A stretch of 44,385 nt of DNA from JBPYCR01 sp051846935 (GTDB taxonomy: Bacteria > Bacillota > Bacilli > Bacillales > Amphibacillaceae), in NCBI RefSeq assembly GCF_051846935.1, contig NZ_JBPYCS010000021.1, forward strand, positions 1-44,385, in the 5' to 3' direction. How positions within the stretch are numbered: the stretch's first letter is position 1; every line of letters starts with the position of its first letter. This document shows, piece after piece, positions 16,407-25,667 of the stretch. The position numbers and the translations under genes were made by a program. The notes beneath the pieces are model-generated. The model was not told where the DNA came from. It worked only from the letters and a program-made list of their open reading frames with translations, and did no database searches.

Positions 16407-17204
16407 TTAATTCCGTTTTGTAATAATGAACTGGTTCCGACTTGTAAAAAAGCTTTTATAGGATAGGTGTAAAAAAATAACAATTGTAATTGCGACGGTT
16501 CCTGCTACGCCAAGCATTACGGCTACTTGGTATTTGACAGCTGCAAGTGGAGATTGTCCGGCAATTATTTGACCGGTCATCATACCAGGCAAAAAAACGA
16601 TCCCCATGCCAACCATCGCATTTATTGTTGGTAATAATGCGGCATCAAAGGCTTGGTTAATAATTGTTTTAGATGCTTGCTTAGGTGTCGCGCCGAGCAT
16701 TAAAGCGGCTTCTACTTTATCTTGTTCTTGCTTCATCCCGGTTAATAAATTAGTAACTCCAAGTGCGACGCCTGTCATCGTTTTTCCAATAATCATACCT
16801 CCAATCGGGATGAAAATGCGTGGTTCATACCATGGGTCTAGTTGTAAAACAACAGCAACCATATAGAGCATGCTTAATGCTATTCCAAGAACCATTGCGA
16901 GTGCAATCATCTTTTTAAGCGATTGATGAATGGAAGGTTCTGTTCGGTCGTATACATTGTAGATGGCAAAGCAGAGCATGAAAAAGATAATCGCAATAGT
17001 AACCGCTGGGTGTGGGTATTTGAACACAAAAATTAGTACATAACCGATTAAAATTAATTGGAGTGTCATGCGTAAAGTTGCGATGGCAATCAGTTTTTCA
17101 CGTGGAATTTTTTTGATTCGAATAATGAACCAAACGATTAAAATAAATAAATAGGCTGCAGCTACTTTCCAAAAGGTTAAGTCGATTGTTCCATTGCTAT
17201 CCAT
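16407..17204 (-). CDS. fetB: FetB/UPF0014-type ABC transporter permease (putative iron export)
   Basis: 265 residues with about seven membrane segments. The conserved core IPIGGMIIGKTMTGVALGVTNLL and the EAALMLGATPKQA coupling helix, with FLPGMMTGQIIAGQSP, identify the UPF0014/FetB family. In E. coli the FetAB complex exports iron and protects against oxidative stress. The ATPase gene lies immediately upstream (67-nt gap), the usual order. ATG 17204 is used; AGGAGG is visible but about 14 nt away, a long spacing, so initiation may be weak. The metal specificity here is inferred from the family. Confidence 0.9.
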   Translation of the reverse strand: MDSNGTIDLTFWKVAAAYLFILIVWFIIRIKKIPREKLIAIATLRMTLQLILIGYVLIFVFKYPHPAVTIAIIFFMLCFAIYNVYDRTEPSIHQSLKKMIALAMVLGIALSMLYMVAVVLQLDPWYEPRIFIPIGGMIIGKTMTGVALGVTNLLTGMKQEQDKVEAALMLGATPKQASKTIINQAFDAALLPTINAMVGMGIVFLPGMMTGQIIAGQSPLAAVKYQVAVMLGVAGTVAITIVIFLHLSYKSFFTSRNQFIITKRN

Positions 17205-17271
17205 ATATGTTTGTAATTCCTCCTATTACTTTGGTTCAATAGTTGCACAACAACGTGTCGGTATTTAGGCA

Positions 17272-17898
17272 TTAATCGTTAATACGATACGTGTCCATAA
17301 CGATTACATCATCAGCGAGTTTGTTTTTTAACTCGTTATCGTGTGTAACCATAATTATTTTTATCATTTTTTCTTTGGCATACGCAGCAATATCCTTCAT
17401 GACGCGCCACGCTGTTTTATCATCAAGCGAGGAAGAAGGTTCATCAAGTAATATTGCTTTCGCTTTGTCCATTAATAGTATTCTGCCAAGTGCTAATCTT
17501 TGTTTTTCGCCTCCAGATAAATTGGACGCATCTGTATGTAATTGCGTATCGAGCTTGAGCAACTCCAGCATTAACATCAACTTTTTATCTGGAGGGAAAT
17601 CCGCACCAGAAAAAGTTAAGCCTGTGAGCAAATTGTCACGTACAGTGCCATCAAAAATTACAGGAGCTTGCGGTGTCATTGGTATTTTTTTTCTTAGCTC
17701 TAACGGATCAATTTGATCGATCGATTCGCCTTCAAAGTAAATGTTCCCTTCAAGGGGATCATCAAGCTGATTAAGCAGTCGAAGGAGGGTGGATTTACCA
17801 CTGCCACTTTGACCGACGATACATGTGATAGGTTTGTTTATTTCTAAGTAGTCAATCTTTAATACGTTTTCCACAATAACGTTTTCGAGTTTAAACAA
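17272..17898 (-). CDS. ABC transporter ATP-binding protein (FetA-like)
   Basis: 208 residues with Walker A GQSGSGKST, Q-loop TPQAPVIFDG, signature LSGGEKQRLALGR, Walker B AILLDEPSSSLD and the switch histidine in MVTHD. The start is TTG 17898, 8 nt after AGGAGGG (17913-17907); a GTG at 17907 overlaps that site. It forms an operon with the FetB-type permease downstream. It energises export by ATP hydrolysis on the cytoplasmic face. The small size and the pairing with UPF0014 distinguish it from importer ATPases. The 317 bp upstream (17899-18215) hold only the terminator of the next minus-strand gene. Confidence 0.9.
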   Translation of the reverse strand: MFKLENVIVENVLKIDYLEINKPITCIVGQSGSGKSTLLRLLNQLDDPLEGNIYFEGESIDQIDPLELRKKIPMTPQAPVIFDGTVRDNLLTGLTFSGADFPPDKKLMLMLELLKLDTQLHTDASNLSGGEKQRLALGRILLMDKAKAILLDEPSSSLDDKTAWRVMKDIAAYAKEKMIKIIMVTHDNELKNKLADDVIVMDTYRIND

Positions 17899-18112
17899 TA
17901 TAATCACCCTCCTATCGTATGTTTAACATATGGTTTCATATTTTTTTCCATGGCAGATGGCTTAATATATTCCCATTGATAATTGCGCTTTAACTACCAT
18001 TAGAAAAGTGTACGCTGCAATAATATCTAACACTAAAAGTTTTCCGAAGGTCGTTTTAACTATTCCCTAATCGTGAACAATTAAATCGTAAAAAAATGAA
18101 AGGTTTATTTTT

Positions 18113-18164
18113 AATAAAAAATACGTGTTCCGCTGACTCGAGCAATCGTATCAGGAAAACACGT
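18113..18164 (-). terminator. Terminator of the small membrane protein gene
   Basis: Minus strand: ACGTGTTTTCC (18164-18154) pairs with GGAACACGT (18131-18123) with a small bulge and an inner CTGA/TCAG stem, followed by ATTTTTTATT. Confidence 0.7.
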
Positions 18165-18215
18165 TCGAATTGTTTCGTATAAAACACTGTTGAGATAGAA
18201 ACCTTTTGAGTAAAA

Positions 18216-18527
18216 TCAATTTGTATACTGTTTACTAGTCTGCCATTTTCGATAGTTATATATAATCTCAGCAACTATAAGTAAGAAAACGACGGTGGCA
18301 AATAGTATATTGACAGTTATACTCCAGCTTGTATACATAAAGATCACACCTACTGCAACTGCGGTTAGTGGGAGTGTATAAAGGTTCCGAATCATTCTTC
18401 TCCGGTAAGAAAGCTTAAAATAATTAATAGCAAATCCTTTATCAACTCTGCCTTTTTTACGATTAATAAAGTATAGAATAATGACTACAATAGCAGTTGT
18501 AAGGAATGGAACAACTATAACAGACAC
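18216..18527 (-). CDS. Small membrane protein of unknown function
   Basis: 103 residues with an N-terminal membrane helix (VIVVPFLTTAIVVIILYFI), a basic stretch (NRKKGR...YRRRMIRN), two further hydrophobic segments and a basic tail. GTG 18527 follows AGGAGG with a 7-nt gap; an overlapping ATG is out of frame. It is a single-gene unit with its own terminator. I do not recognise the family; three membrane helices and cytosolic positive loops are all that can be said. Confidence 0.75.
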   Translation of the reverse strand: MSVIVVPFLTTAIVVIILYFINRKKGRVDKGFAINYFKLSYRRRMIRNLYTLPLTAVAVGVIFMYTSWSITVNILFATVVFLLIVAEIIYNYRKWQTSKQYTN

Positions 18528-18659
18528 ATTTGTACCTCCTCGTATAAAATATAGGTATCTACGCCTTCTATTACTCTCATAAAGAAAGTTACGTCAGGCC
18601 ATTGCCATTTTCTCCAGTGGACTGGACAGTTGAAATAGATAAACGAATTAGCAAAAAAG

Positions 18660-19334
18660 TTATTTTAATTCCCAATTAATTTTTGTTTTACCGTTATTTT
18701 CTAAGATCTCATTTGCTTTAGAAAAAGGTTTGCTCCCAAAGAAGCCGCGATACGCAGATAACGGGCTAGGATGGGGCGCTTTAAGAATATAATGCTTATT
18801 TGTATCTATTAAAGCTTGCTTTTTTTGAGCCGCACTTCCCCACAGCATATAGACAATAGAATCTTCCTTTTGGTTTAACGCTGAAATAATACGATCGGTA
18901 AAAATCTCCCACCCTTCTCCTCGGTGAGAATGCGCTTCTCCTTTGCGAACAGTTAGTACTGTGTTTAACAAAAGCACGCCTTGCTTTGCCCACTCGATTA
19001 AGCAACCATGTGACGGTGGAGCATACCCTAAGTCATTTTCTAACTCGCGAAAAATATTTTTTAAAGAGGGTGGTTGCTTTACATTAGGCTGAACAGAAAA
19101 GCTTAACCCATGCGCTTGTCCTGCTCCGTGGTAAGGATCCTGACCGAGGATCACTACTTTCACCTGCTGAAAAGATGTGTAGTTGAGCGCGTTAAATATT
19201 TCATGCTCCGCAGGAAAAATAATGTTGTTTTTATACTCCGCGCTTAAAAAGTTACGTAAGTTTGTATAGTATGGGGAATCGAATTCTTTTGCGAGTAAAT
19301 CTGTCCAATCATTAGTTAATTTAGCTGTTATCAT
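18660..19334 (-). CDS. ung: Uracil-DNA glycosylase (family 1)
   Basis: 224 residues, the normal length. It has the water-activating loop GQDPYHG (D66), the uracil-binding region LLLNTVLTVR, and the minor-groove intercalation loop HPSPLSAYRGFFGS (H188). It removes uracil from DNA as the first step of base-excision repair. GGAG lies about 10 nt before ATG 19334. The gene stands alone on the minus strand. The 300 bp between it and the divergent gene at 19636 hold the promoter at 19557-19585 and no ORF. Confidence 0.98.
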   Translation of the reverse strand: MITAKLTNDWTDLLAKEFDSPYYTNLRNFLSAEYKNNIIFPAEHEIFNALNYTSFQQVKVVILGQDPYHGAGQAHGLSFSVQPNVKQPPSLKNIFRELENDLGYAPPSHGCLIEWAKQGVLLLNTVLTVRKGEAHSHRGEGWEIFTDRIISALNQKEDSIVYMLWGSAAQKKQALIDTNKHYILKAPHPSPLSAYRGFFGSKPFSKANEILENNGKTKINWELK

Positions 19335-19556
19335 ACGAATTAATCTCCACTTCTATTCCTATGTTTAATCGATAAAATTATTAGCTCATCCTTACTTTAT
19401 CATTGTTTTTAGTTTAATTGTAATGTTTAGGTAGGGTGGAATCGACTATTTGTAAGTCAATGAAAATGTAGCAACGACGATAACCGCATCGTACTAAAAA
19501 GTAGATTAATCTATATAGCCTACAAATTCTAGACGCGATTTAGAACAAATTAAGGA

Positions 19557-19585
19557 TTGTTAAAAAGTAGGTGTACATATATAAT
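19557..19585 (+). promoter_or_regulatory. Sigma-A promoter of the DUF2339 gene
   Basis: TTGTTA (19557-19562), 17-bp spacer, perfect TATAAT (19580-19585). Transcription should begin about 45 nt before the TTG start at 19636. Confidence 0.75.
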
Positions 19586-19635
19586 GGAAAAAATGGCCAT
19601 TTAGATATTAGACATGCAGAAATGAGGGGTTGTAG

Positions 19636-21888
19636 TTGCATGAAGAATTGAATGAAATGCGTGAAAGGCTTTCACAATTAGAGGCAGAAGTCGGAACGTT
19701 GAAGCAGCAGCTTAAACATATTGAAATGGCTGAAGCGGATCAATTGTTCATAGGTAATCAACCTGATGAACAGCATAAACCGATACATTCGAATCAAGAG
19801 GGGAAAGAACCGTTCGAGGTAAAGGGGAAAAGTAAGGAGCAGCTCGTTAGCCATCGAGTAGATGAGAACAGTCGGGAACAAACGAGTGAGCCATTGAGTC
19901 AACAATATAGTGAAAAGAGAAAAATATCTAATTCGATATCGAAGCAGCAAAGTAGCCGTACGTCTGATACGGTACGTCAGAAGCAAGCTAGCTCAAGCAA
20001 TACGAAATTGAAAGATAAAGTAGATTTCGAGAGCTTGCTCGGAATTTGGCTTCCTAGAGTTTTTATGTTCATTTTGTTGCTAGGCGTGTTATGGGGCTTA
20101 AAGGTTGGAATGGATAACGGCTGGATAACGAATTCCATTCGTGTCGTCATAGGTTATACAGGAACGATTCTGCTTTTATTTGCAGGTATGCATTATGTGA
20201 AGCAACAGAAAAAGCTATTCGGTCATACATTATTAGGAGGCTTTATTGCATTAGGCATTTTAACTACTTTTGCAGCGCATCATTTGTACGATTATTTTAA
20301 TGCACTAGTTGCTTTTTGTATTGGGATTTTATACATCATTGGCGGTATGATTTTAGCAAAGAGAATGAAGTCCGAAACCTTAACGATTTTTTCAGCGATT
20401 GCGGGCTTCTTACTTCCGTTTTTGCTTGAAGGAGCAGAAGCTTCTACGCTTTTATTTTGCACATATATATTGGTACTTTTTTTATCGTTTTTTTATGTGT
20501 CGCTTAGTGAAAAGCATAAGCTTTCCTTTTACATTACCTTCCTATTGTTTCACTTAACATTATTCGCATATGGATTACTTGAAGGTACAACCGGAAAAGA
20601 GCCGATCATTGTAGGAACGGTTGTTATTCAGCATCTTCTACTTTTAGTTTATTATGTGAAGGGTACGGTTTCCAGAGTTGTTTTCAATGAAGTCCTCATT
20701 TATACAAACGTTGTCTTTATGATTGCTTGGATAAAGCTGTTAGAGAGGCAGCAAGAAACAGTACTCTACGGTTTACTGGCGCTATTATATGCAATGCTCG
20801 CTATTTACTTCATTCGCAAGAAAAGTACAACGCTTAAAAGTGTTGTTACAGCTGTTGCTGTATTCACTATAAGTGTATGGCTGCTTTCAATCCAATGGGA
20901 TGTTGCACAGCTTCGGCTAATCTTCCTTCTTATTAATGGAACGATTGGGTTATGGGTTGGATTCAATTATAAAGCTGTACGGACGATTGTAATGAGTGCA
21001 TTTGTGTATGGATTAACGGCGTACGTCGTTATTTCATTCATTACGATTCAGCGCTTTTTCTCAATTGAGCATTTTTCTTGGATGGCACTTCTAATTACAA
21101 TGTGCAGCGTATATTATATAGTCTATCAAATGAATCGCACCAAAATTGAAACGAAGCAAACATTTTTTGCGCATAGTTTAATAATTGGTCAGTTCATCGT
21201 ATTCTTATATATTCATCATTTAGCAAATACGTTCATACATATGGTGAACATAAGCTATCCAACAGCGTTACACGTAAAGATGCTTATTTATTTGCTCGTG
21301 CTTATTCTCATGTACTTTATGCATAAATGGAAGCACGGTTTATTCGTTACACATGCGTCTATCGCTGGCTTCGGAATCGTTGGTCTTGTTCTTATCGTAA
21401 TTCCAATGAGGGATTTTTACGATAACAACGGTTTTTATTTTCATCTATTTGTACAGCTTATCTATGTATTGTTATTCACCGTATGCTTTATTGCAATTAA
21501 AAGAAAAGTTTTTTATAAAAATACCGAGTGGCTTAATCGATCGTACTCTAAGCTCGCCGTTGGCGTACAGCTTTTGTATTTCATTTTCATTAATAAATGG
21601 TATTTAGCTAGTACAGCTGTTTGGCACTGGGATGAGGAATTTGTTTTACTCGGTCATACGTTTTTGTTATTTTTATTTGCTTTTGCCTCTGTAAGCTTTG
21701 GAGGGAAAATGCATTGGAAATATGTGCGTATAGGCGGCTTCATTCTACTAGTTCTTTGTGTTTTTAAATTATTTATCGTTGATCTTGCAAGTGTATCCAT
21801 TGTCGTTCGTGCAATATTATTTATCGGGGTAGGCGTTGTAGGCTTGTTTTATTCTCGTACGTTACTAAAAGACGATAAAAACGCTTAA
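19636..21888 (+). CDS. DUF2339 polytopic membrane protein
   Basis: 750 residues. The N-terminus is a coiled coil (ELNEMRERLSQLEAEV...LKQQL, ~3-32), followed by a hydrophilic region to ~residue 130. Then SLLGIWLPRVFMFILLLGVLWGLK opens a run of about twenty membrane helices. That arrangement (coil, then SLLG-W-LPR-G) is characteristic of DUF2339, whose function is unknown. The start is TTG 19636, shortly after GAGGGG; the promoter position supports it. The transcript is monocistronic or continues into the decayed regulator at 21947. No catalytic motif is visible. Confidence 0.9.
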   Translation: MHEELNEMRERLSQLEAEVGTLKQQLKHIEMAEADQLFIGNQPDEQHKPIHSNQEGKEPFEVKGKSKEQLVSHRVDENSREQTSEPLSQQYSEKRKISNSISKQQSSRTSDTVRQKQASSSNTKLKDKVDFESLLGIWLPRVFMFILLLGVLWGLKVGMDNGWITNSIRVVIGYTGTILLLFAGMHYVKQQKKLFGHTLLGGFIALGILTTFAAHHLYDYFNALVAFCIGILYIIGGMILAKRMKSETLTIFSAIAGFLLPFLLEGAEASTLLFCTYILVLFLSFFYVSLSEKHKLSFYITFLLFHLTLFAYGLLEGTTGKEPIIVGTVVIQHLLLLVYYVKGTVSRVVFNEVLIYTNVVFMIAWIKLLERQQETVLYGLLALLYAMLAIYFIRKKSTTLKSVVTAVAVFTISVWLLSIQWDVAQLRLIFLLINGTIGLWVGFNYKAVRTIVMSAFVYGLTAYVVISFITIQRFFSIEHFSWMALLITMCSVYYIVYQMNRTKIETKQTFFAHSLIIGQFIVFLYIHHLANTFIHMVNISYPTALHVKMLIYLLVLILMYFMHKWKHGLFVTHASIAGFGIVGLVLIVIPMRDFYDNNGFYFHLFVQLIYVLLFTVCFIAIKRKVFYKNTEWLNRSYSKLAVGVQLLYFIFINKWYLASTAVWHWDEEFVLLGHTFLLFLFAFASVSFGGKMHWKYVRIGGFILLVLCVFKLFIVDLASVSIVVRAILFIGVGVVGLFYSRTLLKDDKNA

Positions 21889-21946
21889 TACAATCCATTT
21901 ATTACATTAGCGGGAATGCAGCTGTAAAGGAAAAAAGGGGGATTCC

Positions 21947-23143
21947 ATGGATTATAGTCAAATCGTTCGCTCGAAATTGATACCGCCGATTCCTTCCACC
22001 ACGTATATGCGACGTGCAGCATTTATAAAAAAGTTGAACGAAGCACGGATGAAGAAGCTTACAATTATACATAGTGATGCTGGCTATGGTAAAAGCTTAG
22101 GGCTTGCGCAATATGTTAAAGATTCGGGTGACCGCTTTTCTTGGTATACCGTTTCGGAAGCAGATGATGATCTAATCCCTTTTTTAGCTTATTTAAAGGC
22201 TAGTATTCAACGTGTTATTCCGCGTTTTGGCGCGTCCTTAAACAGCTGGATTCCCCCTTCTGATTATTATCCGAGCGATCGAGACTTACAGCAATGGGTA
22301 ACGCTATTTATAAATGCGCTCTGTGATTTGGACGCAACGCTCACCATTATTATTGACGATTTTCACTTAATAGATCATGTATTTCTAGTGAACTTTATGC
22401 TAGAAGAAGTTATCGAGCTGTTGCCACCCCATGTGAATGTAATAATCGTGTCACGCACGTATCCGAAATGGACTAATCTAATTAAATTAAAAGCTAACAA
22501 TCAGCTTTGTGAAATTACAGAAGAAGATCTTATGTTCACCGAAGAAGAAATTTCTGTTTATTATGAAGACTACTATAGCATTTCGTTAAAGGATAAGGAA
22601 TCAAGGGACATTATGCATTTAACAGAAGGATGGGCCATTGCTGTTAACTTGCTTGCACTGCAAATGAGTCAATCGAAGGTTGCTTTCAATCTTGCCGTCT
22701 CTCCTGTATTAGAGGACGTATTTACGTATTTATCTGAGGAAGTGTTTCAACAGTTATCTAGTGAAATGCAGGATTGGCTGTTAGCCTTTGCAATTTTTGA
22801 GACGTTTTCAGAAAAACTGTTGTTACGTTTTTATAATGAAGAAGCAGTTGAAGTTTTACGCGCGTTGTCTAAAAATCATAGTTTTATTCAATTGTTGGAT
22901 GAAGAAGGTTCATATCGATATCATGCTTTATTTCATCAGTTTTTACAAGATAAATGGCAACAAATAAACTCTAATAAATATATCAAATTACATAAGCAAG
23001 CAGCCAAGCTGTTTCAGCAGGAAAAAAACAGTATACAGTCAACTTATCACGCCATGCAAACAGCGGATGAGCAATTTATTTGCGAAATACTTGAGCACTC
23101 TGCACCTGAATTAATACGTGCAGGTCAATTTGATTGGTTTTAA
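21947..23143 (+). pseudogene. LuxR/MalT-type (LAL) regulator, C-terminal half deleted
   Basis: 398 codons beginning MDYSQIVRSKLIPP, the usual start of large ATP-binding LuxR regulators. Walker A is DAGYGKS (44-50), Walker B is TIIIDDFHLID (D137, D138), and sensor/arm regions typical of MalT follow up to ELIRAGQFDWF. Family members are ~850-900 residues; the helical-repeat domain and the DNA-binding LuxR HTH are missing. The frame stops at 23141 exactly where sequence of a different gene (an acyl-CoA synthetase) begins, so it was cut by a deletion and cannot act as a normal activator. A GGGGG site precedes ATG 21947. The ATPase part might still be expressed. Confidence 0.9.
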
Positions 23144-23678
23144 TGAAGTAACTATATTTAACAAAGAAGAGGGACATTGTGGAGTAGATGAGATTGGGGA
23201 ATTGCATATTCGTGGGCCGCATGTATTTTCTACGTACTGGAATAATGACGAAGCAACGAAAGAAGTATTTTGGGGCGAATGGCTTAAAACGGGCGATTTA
23301 GCTAAGGTGGATAATGATGGCGATTATTATATTATAGGCAGGAAGAAGGAATTGATTATAACTGGCGGGGAAAATGTATACCCTCAAGAGGTCGAGCAAT
23401 GTATTTTACGTATGAAAGATGTGCTTGAAGCTGCAGTTGTCGGGGTAGACGATGAAAAGTGGGGGGAAGCAGTAACAGCATTTATAAAGCTGAAAGATCA
23501 ATGCACGTATAAGGAAGGTGCATTAATTGCCTACTGTAAAGAGCATTTAGGTGGTTTTAAAGTTCCTAAACGTTTTGTTGTTTTGGAGGAGTTACCTAAA
23601 ACAGATGTAGGTAAAATTGATAAAAGCAAGCTTCGTATGTACTTTCAGGAGAAAGAAAAGCTCGATAATCGTATGTAA
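23139..23678 (+). pseudogene. Acyl-CoA synthetase (AMP-forming), C-terminal third only
   Basis: From about 23139 the sequence encodes the end of an AMP-dependent ligase: GVDEIGELHIRGPHVFSTYWN (the A5/A6 region), TGDLA.VDNDGDYYIIGRKKELIITGGENVYPQEVE (A7-A8 with the adenylate-contacting D and the R of GRKKE), then FKVPKRFVVLEELPKTDVGKIDK (A10 with its catalytic Lys). About 350 N-terminal residues, including the ATP-binding P-loop, are absent. The open frame begins at GTG 23118, inside the regulator and without a ribosome binding site. It is a deletion remnant. The SDR gene that follows suggests an ancestral acyl-CoA/ketone-body catabolic operon. Confidence 0.9.
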
Positions 23679-23816
23679 TGTTGCTATATATTTCTTAATT
23701 GGTGCAACAGGTAATAATTGTGAACAATATATAGGTATGTCCGATTAAATAGGCGGAATGAGGAACATTAAAACAGATACTATTCGTATTAAAAGTATAC
23801 GAAAGGAGCGGACAGT

Positions 23817-24584
23817 ATGGTTAAAAATAAAGTGCTGTTTATAACTGGCGCAGCAAGTGGTATCGGTTTTGCAATTGCGAATGCATTCGCCGATGCCGGG
23901 GCAAAGGTCGTAGCAACAGATTTGCAAGTCTCTGAATTTAAAAGGTCACGGGCAACGATAGGCAAGAATATTATCCCGCTTCGTTGCGATGTAACATCTG
24001 AGACGGCGCTCAACACGGCGATTAAAGATACAATACAAAGCTTTGGAGCAATTGATATTGTTATAAACAATGCCGGCCTCCAACATGTTGCTCCGATTGA
24101 GGAATTTCCAACCGATACGTTTGAGCAGCTTATAAAGGTCATGCTAACTGCTCCTTTTATGGCCACGAAAATCGCCTTACCTTATATGAGGAAGCAACAG
24201 TTTGGTAGAATTATACATATGTCATCTATTAATGGACTTGTTGGATTTGCTGGAAAAGCTGCTTATAATTCTGCAAAGCATGGAGTTATTGGACTAACTA
24301 AAGTAACGGCATTAGAAACAGCAGCCGATGGAATAACGGTTAATGCAATTTGTCCAGGGTATGTAGATACGCCACTCGTTCGCAATCAATTAATTGAACT
24401 GGCAAAAACAAGAAACGTTCAGCTTGAATCGGTTTTAGAAGAAGTTATTTATCCGCTCGTTCCGCAAAGACGCTTACTTGACGTCCAAGAGGTCGTAGAC
24501 ACTGCTTTGTTTTTGGCAAGTGAAAAAGCGAAAGGAATAACAGGGCAAGCAATTGTATTAGACGGCGGCTATACTGCTCAATAA
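23817..24584 (+). CDS. 3-hydroxybutyrate dehydrogenase-like SDR
   Basis: 255 residues, classical short-chain dehydrogenase: cofactor motif TGAASGIG (10-17), NNAG (84-87), catalytic S137, Y150 and K154 (YNSAK), and a C-terminus GITGQAIVLDGGYTAQ typical of D-3-hydroxybutyrate dehydrogenases (EC 1.1.1.30), which interconvert 3-hydroxybutyrate and acetoacetate with NAD. AAAGGAG lies 8 nt before ATG 23817. It appears intact, while its upstream neighbours (regulator, ligase) are broken, so it may have lost its original control. A strong terminator-like hairpin follows at 24607. Confidence 0.9.
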   Translation: MVKNKVLFITGAASGIGFAIANAFADAGAKVVATDLQVSEFKRSRATIGKNIIPLRCDVTSETALNTAIKDTIQSFGAIDIVINNAGLQHVAPIEEFPTDTFEQLIKVMLTAPFMATKIALPYMRKQQFGRIIHMSSINGLVGFAGKAAYNSAKHGVIGLTKVTALETAADGITVNAICPGYVDTPLVRNQLIELAKTRNVQLESVLEEVIYPLVPQRRLLDVQEVVDTALFLASEKAKGITGQAIVLDGGYTAQ

Positions 24585-24606
24585 TAAATAAACGGTAGTA
24601 CAATAT

Positions 24607-24683
24607 ATGACGTTGGTGAAAAAAGTCACATTACTTTTTGGTAGGGAAATGTGAAGGGAATTCACGAACGTCATTTTGATTTT
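24607..24683 (+). terminator. Long-stem terminator after the SDR gene
   Basis: ATGACGTT (24607-24614) pairs with AACGTCAT (24667-24674). An inner TCACATT/AATGTGA stem extends the structure, and TTTGATTTT follows. Confidence 0.65.
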
Positions 24684-24739
24684 CTAATAAAAAACAAGTG
24701 AATTCCTCTGTAGAATAAAAGTCGTCTAAAACCTAGCGA

Positions 24740-24832
24740 CTCGGGTAGAGGAGCTACAGAAGCTGAGGCAGCATCCGCGGAAAGCCTGTCGGCTGAAGTG
24801 CACGTCAGCGAAATCAGAGCGCAAGCTTTATT
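24740..24832 (+). repeat. Bacillaceae-type intergenic repeat fragment
   Basis: GAAGCTGAGGCAGCATCCGC and GGAAAGCCTGTCGGCTGAAG, followed by TGCACGTCAGCG, resemble GC-richer extragenic repeats common in Bacillaceae. It is denser in GC than the surroundings and non-coding. It lies just upstream of the composite element at 24885. Confidence 0.4.
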
Positions 24833-24884
24833 GTTTTTGTTCTACTTCATTAGTATGTATTCCTCGACTTAAAACACATCACGA

Positions 24885-25372
24885 GTATGAGTAAAATGAT
24901 TGTGGGGGAACAGATGCACGAATCTAACTAGATAATATGTGATCAATTTTACTTCGAACGAAATACACATGAATAACACCTTTGATTTTCACTGCAGGTG
25001 GATGCTTTCCGTGGGCACGGCTTCAGCCTCTTCGGAAGAAAATCACTTCCTGCGGAGTCTTCAGACGCGTGCTATTCCCGCAGGAGTCACCAGCTTCCGT
25101 TACAATCAACTGGGAGTGGTTACATCATCTAGGGATAATTTAGTCGTGTACCATGAAAAAAAGGACCCTCTTTTGTATAGTTAAGTTACGACAACACAAC
25201 TAACAAAAGAAAAGAGGTCCTTAAATGAAAAATATCATATCTCAATTTACTTTGAAAGAATTAAGCGTAGTGTATATCTACTGCGGTCGGTAGGAATCAA
25301 TACTAAAATTAACGAATACAAAGAGAGGTTTTTTAACTTCTTAAAATAACACCCACAAATACTTGACCCAAT
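24885..25372 (+). mobile_element. Second, longer copy (488 bp) of the MITE-like element
   Basis: The left arm (24885-25042) and right arm (25265-25372) match 10644-10903 almost base for base. The middle holds about 220 bp absent from the first copy. That part has a GC-rich palindromic stretch (CTTCCTGCGGAGTCTTCAG, TATTCCCGCAGGAGTCACC) and what looks like an insertion-sequence end: GGACCCTCTTTTGT and ACAAAAGAAAAGAGGTCC in inverted orientation, then a ribosome-site-like AGAGGTCC and ATG opening MKNIISQFTLKELS before the frame is lost. No target duplication is found (ACATCACGA on the left, CTGTTCACT on the right), so the site has probably been rearranged. The 81-codon frame at 24939 is repeat sequence, not a gene. 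Confidence 0.75.
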
Positions 25373-25396
25373 CTGTTCACTATAGATGTTTGTTGT

Positions 25397-25525
25397 ATGC
25401 AGCCATTTAATGTATTGTTAAATAATAGCGAGTTGCAAATAAAGCATCCGCACCTAGATAAATTGCTTTGCTTACCGACAGCGTTTGAAGCGAAGGATGT
25501 TTTTTACAATAAAGAAATTATATGA
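25397..25525 (+). pseudogene. Short coding-like remnant (42 codons)
   Basis: An ATG frame right after the element reads MQPFNVLLNNSELQIKHPHL and then DKLLCLPTAFEAKDVFYNKE. The composition is protein-like but there is no ribosome binding site and no recognisable family. It may be a leftover of a gene truncated by the element or rearrangement. Confidence 0.25.
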
Positions 25526-25667
25526 GCGTAGACTGGATGAGGTAGGAATGATTACCGGATATACGCATTTTTTGTCGTACCCTACAATCATATGCTTCTG
25601 CTCCTTTTGTTACTTTTCATTTTTTAATTTGATATTTTTGATTACTGTATAGAAGAACACACCCCAA

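Noticed and set aside
17291..17716. 141-codon plus-strand frame opposite the ABC ATPase gene
   Set aside because: Shadow of a gene with all ABC motifs; Ser-rich antisense composition.
24939..25184. 81-codon plus-strand frame
   Set aside because: It lies wholly within the repeated element; the shorter copy at 10644-10903 lacks most of it.
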